NCBI GenBank assembly: GCA_964007475.1
Contig: OZ023273.1
Span: 145,735,308-145,799,307 of the forward strand
Length of the DNA: 64,000 bases
Origin: Hybos culiciformis
Lineage: Eukaryota > Arthropoda > Insecta > Diptera > Hybotidae
Direction of reading: 5' to 3'
Position numbers and translations under genes: made by a program. Positions within the stretch are counted from its first letter, which is position 1, and each line of letters opens with the position of its first letter. The notes beneath the pieces were generated by a model that was given only the letters and a program-made list of their open reading frames with translations, had not been told where the DNA came from and made no database searches. Below are positions 53,501 to 62,648 of the stretch, in pieces.

Positions 53501-54342
53501 TACAGAGAAAGTTTAATGCCATTCAAAAAGAAGTGCATGAAGCTCTTTGTGGTGAATATAAATCGGTTAATGTTATTTCATAATAAAATAATTATCTTTT
53601 TTTTCATTCTTTGCTTTAAGATAACATTGATACACGATCAGCTTTGGATTATATTCGTGATTTAGTGACAGCTTGTAATATTTACATCCGAGATAATAAA
53701 AACAATGTGAATGGTCTTCTTTTGAGAAAAATAGCAATTTATATTACAGATTTATTACATATTTTCGGCACAATTCAAGGACCTCGTGGTGGCATTGGGT
53801 TTCCTGTTTCTGACGGCAGTGGAATTCAATCAATTAATCTTGAACAATCTATAATGCCTTATTTAACAACAATTGCAGAATTTAGAAATTTTGTTAGAGA
53901 TAAAGCAAAGGAATTAAAGGCCAATGAAATATTGAAACTATGCGATGAATTAAGAGATGAAACTTTGCCAAACCTTGGAATTCGATTAGAAGATAAAGAT
54001 GGTGGGGCCTTTGCAGTTAAATTAGTAGACAGAGAAAGCCTTATTCGAGAACGTGAAGCAAAAAAAGCATTAGAAAAAGAAAAAGCGACTGAAAAAGAAC
54101 GAAAAAAACAAGCTGCAGCTTCTTTAATTTTGGCTAAAGAAGCGCAAAAAAGAATTGATCCAAAGAAAATGTTTTTAAGCCAAACAGATAAATTTTCATC
54201 ATTTGACGAGAATGGACTTCCCATTCTTGACGCTCAGGGCAAAGAGTTAAGTAAAGGACAATTAAAAAAATTACAAAAAATTCAACAACAACAAGAGAAA
54301 GTTTACAAAGAATATTTGGCGTCCTCACAAAATGGAACATAA
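50567..54342 (+). CDS. CysRS: Cysteine--tRNA ligase, cytoplasmic (5 exons, complete)
   Basis: Class I aminoacyl-tRNA synthetase charging tRNA-Cys with cysteine in the cytosol. Exons: 50567-50745, 51695-52181, 52411-53097, 53407-53551 and 53621-54342 with the stop. All phases agree and give 739 aa, against about 748 in human CARS1. The start is the first in-frame ATG (MQKRSQPKW). The first zinc ligand C46 is in CGPTVYD. The HIGH-equivalent is HMGHAR (55-60), split by intron 1. The other zinc ligands fit C339 (HIECSAMA), H364 and E368 (HHDNE), with the spacing of bacterial CysRS. KMSKS is at 397-401. Residues 61-222 hold the eukaryote-type insertion after [17 protein letters not shown]. The C-terminus is a charged Lys/Glu helix, then [18 protein letters not shown], as in animal cytosolic enzymes. 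No catalytic or zinc residue is missing. AATAAA occurs 41 bp past the stop (54383-54388). Confidence 0.97.
50746..51694 (+). other. CysRS intron 1
   Basis: A 949-bp intron splitting the HMGHAR codon block, donor CG|GTAAGA and acceptor tttttag. It contains cctacctacctacctg near the donor and several TAGGTA-type words. No inserted element recognised. Confidence 0.85.
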
Positions 54343-54382
54343 AAAGCATAAAATTAGAATTTGAGATCATTGCACATCAAAT

Positions 54383-54388
54383 AATAAA
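54383..54388 (+). terminator. CysRS polyadenylation signal AATAAA
   Basis: First AATAAA after the CysRS stop, 41 bp away. Another lies near 54557. In A/T-rich DNA such hexamers are common, so the first one is only the likeliest. Confidence 0.55.
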
Positions 54389-55828
54389 TGTAATATCCAC
54401 CACAAACTAATTTATTATTATATATTTTTATATAAATTATTCTGCTACAATCAAGTAATTATTTGCAGCTGGGCTTCGTATTAAGCTTAATTAACTGAAA
54501 TATTTTCACTAACAACATTATTTATATTAAATTTATTTTATTTTTAGTTACAAAAATAAAATTAATATTTCTTTATTTAATAATTATATTTTTGTTTTTT
54601 TCAAAAAAATTTGTTTTAATTTGAAGTACTATTTTTTTTTTCTTTAGAAGGAATATCACGTGAGGTTCGTGGCCATCGGCACTATTTAATATAATCTAAT
54701 TAATATCTTAAGTGGTAATTAATTATGTTCTATATTCTAAAAGCATATTCTTTTAAATAAAAACAAATAACATAGGTATTTGGCATTTTTCTTTTGATTC
54801 AATACTGGAATTAGTTTCAAATTACAATGATTATATTTGGACGTGTGATTTAAATCACACGTTTTCAAGTTTTAAAAACAATACAAAAATAACCTTACAC
54901 TTGTTTATAATGTGTGGAGAAAAATTACATAAAAAAAATGTTCAAAATTTGGCACATAAAAATATTGGTATATTTTAATCTTTTTAACAATATTTTTTTA
55001 TATCCTTTAATAGTCTCCGATTTTATCAAGGATTCGGCTGAAAATGGATTTTTCGATGGTATTTTTAATTGAAATATAAAAACGGGATATATGCATCATT
55101 TATGAAATACCTACTGCTTTATAACTTTTGAATAAGGCTTTTATTTTATATATATTTTGTTTTTGTTCAAATTTTAATAATTAAAAAAACTATGGCTAAA
55201 CCCAAATTTTCGTTTCAATTTAATAGTAATTTTTTGGGGATGTACCTTATAACAAATGGACGTAAACAATTTGATCAGCAATTAATTATTAATCATCAAA
55301 TTCTATACATACAAACATATGTGAGACGAAATCGAAATCAATTAATTTAACAACTAAAAAATTGTGACGAAATAAACAGGTGAAAATTAATTTTATTATT
55401 AAAAAAGTAAAAAATAATTTAAAAAATATCAAAAAAAATTAAAAATCTGTACAATTTGTTTCCTTAAATGTTTATATGCGTCTGTAAATTAAAAATTTAC
55501 AAACAAAATTTATTAAAAACTTTTCAAAGAACATTACTCTTATAGTTTAATTTATTACTGGAGATAATGTCTACTAAGAAATTCAAGTTTTCAAACAAAT
55601 GTGTTAGATTATGTTATTAAAAATTTTAATTTTTGAAAAAAGGTTAAATAAATTCAATTTTTTTTTAAATTAGTTTCAATTTTTTTTCATTAGTTGATAA
55701 ATCAATAAATTCTCAAATAAATTCAAAAATAAAGAAAATTATTATATATTACAACAAAAATTCTTTCAAAATGTTACATTTAAAAGATATTGGCAGAGCG
55801 TTACTTCTATTTATACATTAATAATTTC
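54389..55828. other. Convergent intergenic region CysRS / RING gene
   Basis: A/T-rich, without open frames of note. It contains the 22-bp palindrome at 54841 and several polyadenylation-like hexamers for both genes. Confidence 0.7.
54841..54862. repeat. Perfect 22-bp palindrome downstream of CysRS
   Basis: acgtgtgatt-taaatcacacgt reads the same on both strands, with no spacer. It lies between the converging CysRS and RING genes. It could be a dimeric protein-binding site or chance. Confidence 0.9.
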
Positions 55829-55834
55829 TTTATT
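55829..55834 (-). terminator. RING-gene polyadenylation signal candidate
   Basis: TTTATT on the plus strand about 175 bp beyond the RING-gene stop. Chance occurrence is likely in this base composition. Confidence 0.3.
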
Positions 55835-56008
55835 TACATTCAGCATTTTTCTTAGTTTAATTTTATTCAAATACATAAATCTTCTATAAAGTTATATAGT
55901 CTTTGTTTGAAGTTAAAATTCATATTCGAAAAGAAATAAAACATTATTACAAAATTATATTCCTAGGAAACCATTAACTTTTGAAGATTTACATTTACAA
56001 CAAGTTTT

Positions 56009-57046
56009 TTATAAATAAATTCTATTAACGTCCTTGAATTTTAATTTCTTTCTACATATTGGACATTCTTTTTTTCTTTCTAAAGCTCTACCAATACATA
56101 TTTTACAAAAAACGTGACCACATAATGTCATTGTTGGCTCATTGGGAATACTACTTTGAAAACAAATCTTACATTCTAAATTTGTGTTACAATTATTATT
56201 ATTATTCGCATTTAAATTATCACTTGCATCATTGGTTGCAGTATCTCGCATACCTGTGAAAATATGTCGATCTTCTTCTTCATTATCATAACACTGAAAA
56301 AAACCAAATGAAAATTAACGCTTGCTCCACAAATTTAAATATTTTTCTTTGGTTTAAAATTATTATTCCTAACATTATAAAACTTAAAAATAAAGCATTT
56401 ACATTTTACTTACTTCATATTGTGAAGCTTGATCGGATTCATCAGTCATATATTGATTGTTGCTATCTGCTGAATTAAAGAAAATGTATTCAAATTAACA
56501 CAATTTTTAAAAAATAATCAGTTATGAACCTTAAGATTGATTTTAATTTTAATTAAATTTGAAGTTAATACCTTTCAAAGCAAAAGGTGTTCGCATTAAG
56601 CGCATTCATTCTAGGGTTTTACAATAAAATTTCAATAAATATTAATTTTTTAAGATAAACGGTATAAAGGTCAGAAATATTATCAAATGACCGATATTTC
56701 TGAAGTTTCTGAAATTTTATATTTTTAAATAAATTTTTAAATAAATACGACTTAATAATTGATAATTGATTACAAACGTTAACAATTTTTTACTAAATTT
56801 AAAAATAAAGCATTATTACAAACATAAATGGAACCTGGAACATACTTTGATAAAGAATTTTTTTTTTTTTTTTTATTTATTTCAAGTTTTTATTGGATTC
56901 AAAAAAGTGTAATCACTTGTGTAGAATCCGAAAGTACATTAAATTATCTTATTTTTATTGCAACACAGTTAATACTTAAGCTAGTAAATTTAATCACATT
57001 TCATTCACATATTTATTGTTAACATAAAATATATATATATAAAAAA

Positions 57047-57080
<34 letters not shown>

Positions 57081-60000
57081 TATTTACTACGTATTGAATT
57101 TAGGTACATTAAATGCATGAATATATATCAAAGTTAAACAAAAATACAAATTAAAAAAAATTTAAAAAAATATAATGATAGAAAATATCAACGATACTAT
57201 GATGTGCCAATCATAAGATGTTTTTTTAATGCTATTTTGAAATGTGGTAGATGTTGGATTAATTTTAATTCTTCAGGAAGATTATTGTAGGAATAGATAC
57301 ATTTATAGATAAGACTACCGGGAGGATATGCTAAGCTAGAGAAATTATGTATGCTTCTAGTATTATATGTGTGAGTATCAAATACTCTATTAAGTGAGAC
57401 TCCAGATCTGATTTTTTTTTTACTCAGTTTGAAACATAAAATTGATAGTTCGAATATGCTAAGTTTTTCGACTGGTAGAATACGTTCGTTATACAAATTT
57501 ATAGTAGGAGTGAGAATGGGCAAATTAAAAGCTGCTTTAATTGCTTTGTTTTGTAAGACTTTTAGTTCTTGTAATCTATAAGCTGGAGCCGAGGACCAAA
57601 CGAAATTTAAATACACTAAATGTGAATGGATATGTGCAAAATATATGTTTAAAAGACATTTATTAGGAAGAGAATGTCTTAATCTGAAAAGTGCAGCAAC
57701 AAAAGGTATGATTTTCCTCTTCAAATGAAGTATATGAGATTCCCATTTTAAGTTACTGTCAATGTATAGACCTAGATATTTTAAAGTTGTAACACGTTCA
57801 ATTAGTTGGCCATTAACGAATATCTCAAAGTTATCTGGGGTTCTATTTTTGAAAATCATGTATTTAGTTTTAGTCAGATTCATTTTGAGATTATTCTTGC
57901 CGAAATATTGTTTTAATACAAGTATATCCGAATTCATTGCATTTAGTAATTCATGATAAGAGCTTTCACTATAGATTAGGAGAGCGTCGTCTGCGTATAG
58001 TATAAGAATTGCATGTAAAGGGAGATCAAATATATCATTGATATATATAACGAATAACACTGGACCTAAAATGGAGCCTTGCGGAACTCCTCTCTTTAAT
58101 TCCTCAAACCCACTAGAATGATCGTTAAGGCTGACAAATTGTTTTCTGTTTGATAAATAGCTCTGAAGTAATTTAACACCATTATTAGAAAAATGAAATT
58201 TTTTAAGTTTTCCAAGTAAAATATCATGATCAAGAGAATCGAACGCTTTATTTAAATCAATTGTTAAGACAGCTGTTATTCTTTTACTATGTAGGGATAC
58301 TTGTACATGATGCAACACTTCCACACATGCAGAGGTGGTACTTGAAGTAGGAATGAAACCAAACTGATTACTATTTACGAGATTATGTAACTTGCAATGC
58401 TCCCACATTTGATCAAAGAGAATTTTTTCGAAAAGTTTAGAAAGAATCGGAAGTACTGAAATTGGTCGGTAATTATTCAAGTCAGAACTATTCCCTCCCT
58501 TAAATAATGGAGTTACTTTTGCTATTTTCATCTCATTAGGAACCTGGCAATTATCTATTGAACTATTAAATATTTTGGTTATAATAGGAAGTTTTGAATC
58601 GTGTATGTTGTTTAAATCCGAACAAGACATATAATCGAACCCGCAAGCAACGTTCTTTTTAATAAGTTTAATATGCTCAATTACAGATGATTCTGTTATT
58701 GTCTTAAAATTAAAACTAATCTCATCAAATAGAATATCTAAATCAAGGTTATAGTATTCAGACACATTGTTGTTCACTGTACTGTACGAATCAGCTACAG
58801 TAACAAAATGTTTGTTAAAACAATTTAAGATTGTTTCCGGATTCGTATAAGTTTTATTATTGTAACTAATCTTATCAGGGATTACGTTTTTGGTGAGTAT
58901 TGGGCGATTATATAGAGAGAAATTTATGACTTTCCAGAGATTTTTTATATTGGAAATATTTAAATTAATTTGTTCAGTAATATAGTTTCTTTTTGATTCT
59001 TTTTTCTTCTTTTCGAAATTGTTCCTTGTAGTTATAAATGCATTTTTTAGATATATATTGTTCGGATATCTTTTTGAGAGTTTATATAAGCGTTCTTTTT
59101 CTCTTGATATATAAAGTAATTCATTTGTCATGTAAGGTTTAAGAAAACTATTCTTACTATTATTTCTAATTACTCGAACGTTATTATTCACTAAGCTTTG
59201 CCATTTTTTTATCAGTTGTTGATAAGAAACATCAGTATAATTAAATTTAAAATTGTTGAATTCCTGGCAACATTGGGTTTTATTAAATATAGAAAAGGAT
59301 CTTCTAACGTTTTGATTTAACTTCTTCATACTGACTTCAAGAAGTGCAATGTTATGATCACTGATGGTGTTTTCAAATAGGGCTAATTTATAATTGAAGG
59401 CGAGAAGATCAGTGGCAAAATGATCGATGATAGTTGAACTTGTATCAGTTTTCCTAGTAGGCATATCAGAGGAAATAGAATTTAATATTTTGTATCCGTT
59501 CACATTTAGATAATTTGTATACGTTTGAATATATTCAGAACTAGTATCTAAAAGATTTAGGTTAAAATCACCAATAAGGATTATGTTTTTATAGTTTGCT
59601 GTTAACTGGTTAATGCTTTCCAAGAAATTTGGGATTGAATTAATAGAGTTAGGGGAGCGATAAACCGCAAAAAGGTTTATTTTTAGTTTCGGTATTTCTA
59701 CCACCAAAAAGTTATTGAAATTAGTAGAATTTTCAAAAGTTACATTTCCCGAAAGTTTTTCATGAATAAATATACTCACACCTCCACCTCTGTTGACGGC
59801 TTGACGAAAGGAGTGATAAGCATTATAATGAGGTATATTAGCAAATGTATCTTCACCAATATGAAGCCAGGTTTCAGTAACAATTAGCACATCAGAATCG
59901 GTAGATTATTAGATTTTAATTTTTTTCTTTTTAAATAATCGCAGCTAAATATTTATAAAAGATGAATAACAATTTATTGTTTTCTTACCTTCCGATTCTG

Positions 60001-60202
60001 GTTCATAAAAGGGACTATAAGCAGCGGATTCTGAATTTTGTGATTCTATTAAACTGACAATATCCGTTTGGTCGTCATCGCTAAACGAGCTGGCCAAAAA
60101 ATCGCTTTCACTGAACATTCCACTTACATAAGAACTTGAAGTATTGCTTTCATCAGATATTGAAATATAATAATCTGAAAATGTTTCATCCCAGTCTGAC
60201 AT
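56009..60202 (-). CDS. RNF4/degringolade-like RING E3 ubiquitin ligase (3 exons, complete)
   Basis: Probable SUMO-targeted ubiquitin E3 ligase. Exons on the minus strand: 60202-59989, 56469-56414 (56 nt) and 56293-56009 with the stop. Phases fit exactly and give 184 aa; human RNF4 is 190 aa. The N-terminus is acidic and Ser-rich, with an acid-flanked hydrophobic core (SDDDQTDIVSLIE, residues 41-53) that could be a SUMO-interacting motif. The C3HC4 RING uses C131, C134, C148, H150, C153, C156, C167 and C170. The end, CPICRKKLKFKDVNRIYL, follows the characteristic RNF4 tail (CPTCRKK...PIYI). Asn-rich linker at about 119-128. Intron 1 is about 3.5 kb because it holds a retrotransposon on the same strand; introns 2 and 3 boundaries are ordinary GT..AG. 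Tail-to-tail with CysRS, head-to-head with the HINFP-like gene. RING is certain; the RNF4 orthology is inferred from tail, size and acidic N-terminus. Confidence 0.87.
57051..59903 (-). mobile_element. 5'-truncated non-LTR (LINE) retrotransposon in RING-gene intron 1
   Basis: The open frame starts just after two stop codons (inferred junction about 59903) and runs to 57197 without interruption, about 900 codons. It begins inside the apurinic-type endonuclease domain (DSDVLIVTETWLH), so the first part of the endonuclease, any ORF1 and the 5' UTR are missing. Endonuclease signatures GDFNLNLLD and SDHN follow. Reverse-transcriptase blocks are all present: NNYRPISVLPILSKLFEKIL, DLNKAFDSLDHDILLGKL, GVPQGSILGP, the catalytic YADD, and YLGLYIDSNLKW. 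The C-terminus has the YNTRS..NNLP motif typical of CR1/Jockey-type elements. After the stop comes a UTR of about 120 bp, then a 28-nt A-tail (T-run 57051-57078 on the plus strand). Same orientation as the host gene. I found no convincing target-site duplication in the A/T-rich flanks. The ATG-less start means this copy is not autonomous. Exact clade uncertain. Confidence 0.93.
57197..59908 (-). CDS. LINE ORF2 fragment: endonuclease (partial) + reverse transcriptase
   Basis: Coding part of the intronic retrotransposon. It reads from roughly the TETW motif of the endonuclease through the reverse transcriptase to the natural C-terminus (ending HLMIGTS). There is no frameshift or internal stop over about 2.7 kb. 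In an A/T-rich neutral background that points to a recent insertion. No ATG opens the frame at its left end: the first possible initiator is a GTG inside the domain, which is not a believable eukaryotic start. It should be treated as a transposon remnant, not a host gene. All RT catalytic aspartates (FDSLD block and YADD) are kept. Confidence 0.9.
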
Positions 60203-60360
60203 ATTTAACAGGATAAATTAACAAATATAATCTAAAATATAAATGAAATAATTAAAATTGTTTAGTTTTTTATTTTATGAATTTAGAAGGAAAAATAAAA
60301 TATTGTTTCTTTTAATTTATAATTTTTCAATAAATAAATCACGCTATTTTGCCCACGATC

Positions 60361-60612
60361 TTGGTCAGTAGGATTTGCGGCTGGCGCCCTCTCATTCAAG
60401 GGCCTACCCCTTTTATCCTTTTCCTAAAAATAGGGCCGGCCAATCGGACAAAAAAAAAATAGCCCACAAAAATATACGAAAACTTTTGGGGGCCACATCT
60501 CCGAAACGAACCTTTGCCAGAAGAACTGTTTTTGGTTTTGGGGGTTTCTACACCGCCTCTATCTCCCCTCCAAGTTTTAGCCCATTCTGAGTGATTAACG
60601 TAAACTGCAGAA
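60361..60612 (+). repeat. G/C-rich mosaic repeat, long copy
   Basis: This segment is much richer in G/C than its surroundings, between the RING-gene start and the palindrome array. It opens ttggtcagtaggatttgcgg and closes with ccgcctctatctcccctcc, then acgtaaactgcag. Both ends are also present, in the same order, in a shorter copy at 48973-49093. The tracts ggcctacccctttt..aaataggg and ggccaatcgg resemble parts of the MITE core near 11540-11640. It is probably a non-autonomous transposon family with internal deletions. No terminal inverted repeat was recognised. The small open frame across it has no recognisable domain. Confidence 0.7.
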
Positions 60613-61021
60613 TCGCTTAAGAGGTCAGTAGCTAAGGTAGCTGCATATTACTTACAAATGCAACCTACCTGTGCCTACCTACCTAACTACAAATAAAATA
60701 TTCTTTATCTGTCTGCACATCGCACTTACTCAAAATAAATTTCTTGACAAAGTTCTCTCCAACCCGACACGAGAATAAAATAAAATTCGAAAATTTAATA
60801 TTTAATTTATTTTCTGCACTAAACTCTGTCGCTGAACCTTTTTATCATTCTTTTATCATCATTTTCATCTCTAATTATGAATAGCATCCAAAATTCAAAA
60901 TCAGCTATGCCATGAGCCAGATGACGAAAGCGATGCGAAATGCGAGTCTTATCGCCATCGCTTAGAGTAATATTACTTAGCCGACAGATATCTTTATAAC
61001 AATATTGGCATCGGGCGCCGT

Positions 61022-61537
61022 GACATTTGTCCGCGGGACATTTGTCCGCGATGAAATTTGTATGGAAAACTTCGCGGACAAATGTCATTTTGCAAAATGT
61101 CATTTGTCCGCGATTGTAAAATGACATTTGTCCGCCGCGGACAAATGTCCCAAAATTAGAGGACAAATGACATTTTGCAAAATGACATTTGTCCGCGATT
61201 GAATTTTCTAACTTTAGCGGACAAATGTCATTTTGCAAAATGTCATTTGTCCGCGATTGATTTTTCGAATTTTTAGCGAACAAATGTCATTTTGCAAAAT
61301 GTCATTTGTCCGCGATTGAAATTTTTAATTTTTAGCGGACAAATGTCATTTTGCAAAATGTCATTTGTCCGCGATTGATTTTTCAGTTTTTTTAGCGGAC
61401 AAATGTCATTTTGCAAAATGTTATTTGTCCGCGATTAATTTTTATCGCGGACAAATGACATTTTGGAAAATGTCATTTGTCCGCGGCGGACAAAAGACAT
61501 TTTGAATCGCGGACAAATGTCATTTTTATGTCCGCGA
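61022..61537. repeat. Palindrome array built on GCGGACAAATGTC
   Basis: At least eight palindromes lie side by side. Seven are centred on TTTTGCAAAA or TTTTGGAAAA: 61072-61113, 61161-61194, 61217-61254, 61276-61313, 61335-61372, 61395-61432 and 61446-61485. One has a different centre (61123-61149, gacatttgtccgc-c-gcggacaaatgtc). Arms are gcggacaaatg/catttgtccgc around cattttgcaaaatg. Most units carry a single unpaired position (T/T or A/A) at the same place. Centres of five neighbours are 58, 59, 59 and 60 bp apart, joined by A/T-rich spacers. Two direct copies of gacatttgtccgcg open the array at 61022-61050. The open frame seen antisense is a by-product of the repeat. Confidence 0.95.
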
Positions 61538-62648
61538 AAAATTTAATCACAACGTCTCTCACGTTTGTAACGTCACCGTCGCGTCCGTCACGTCCAGTTA
61601 AACACAGCGGTAAAAAAGCTCAATTTTTTATCTAGGTACTCAACTTATTGCTTTCCAACTAGAATTTTTATTCATAAATTAAATCAGGTTATCCCTCAAT
61701 TCTGTTCACACTGCTAATTTTTTTTAACCAGGGTTAATTTTGTTGTTTTTTTTTTAACTTTTTTTGTTAATTTTTTAAATAAAAATTAAATCAAGTAACT
61801 GAAATTATTTTAAAATTAAAATTCGAAAAATAAAAATTACAAAAAAAAAATTACTTTATATTTTTCTTCTTACTTAAATGCTATTTTTTATTTTTCTCTA
61901 ATTTTTTTGTATTTGTAACCTCTGATATTAACTTCATATTCACTGGGTAATAAAAAAACAAAATAAATAAAGGTTTGACGAGCCAAAAAAAACAAAAGGT
62001 ATAAAATATTTTTCTTAACAATATTAAAAAAATATTAAAAGCGAGAAGAGGAAGAGAATTTAAGAAAGTGTCAAAATTTTATTTACCTAATTGTTTAATT
62101 AATTTATTTTATATTGTCTATACCTATTTATTTATATTTTAATTTTTAAAATCAATTTTTATAGATGAATTTTAAATTAAAAAAATTAAATGTAATTTAG
62201 AGCTAAACACAGATTAAATTTTAATTCTTACTTTACTATTTTATATCCTTACTAGGTGGGTATTTAAGCAATAATTCAATAAATATTCACTTAAAAAATA
62301 TAATTCAATATTAGCAGTCGTGAGCATAACTTAGGCTAGACTTTTTCTTCCCGCCTATTTTGAATGTCCATTGTTTGTTCTATATACCTACTGAGAAAAA
62401 TTCAATTGCAAATAGGTACAAAATAAAAATAATTAAGTTTGTTTAAATTCCTACCTAGCGGTTTTTTGTTAAGAATTATCAAAGATGACATATTGAATTA
62501 TGAAGAAAATATTATAATGATGAGTAGGTAAAAGTTTCAAAAATTAATACTTACTGAAATTTTTTTGTCATTGCTTGCATGCATTACCTGTCTACCTGAC
62601 AGTTCAGTTCATTTCATCCGCTTAAAAAAGGTGCCTTCAGAATATAGA
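61538..62648. promoter_or_regulatory. HINFP upstream region
   Basis: Directly after the palindrome array comes a patch dense in CGTC/ACGT words (61553-61602, acgtctctcacg..cgtcaccgtcgcgtccgtcacgtcc). About 1 kb of ordinary A/T-rich DNA follows up to the ATG. The promoter should lie here, but no core element can be assigned. Confidence 0.35.

Noticed and set aside
50447..54342. Reading the separate CysRS open frames as several genes or frameshifts
   Set aside because: Boundaries coincide with GT..AG introns, and phases join into one full-length enzyme.
60819..61283. Minus-strand open frame of 154 codons with repeated DKCHFAKCH motifs
   Set aside because: It translates the palindromic repeat; the Cys/His pairs come from the repeat unit and do not form a known zinc-binding fold.
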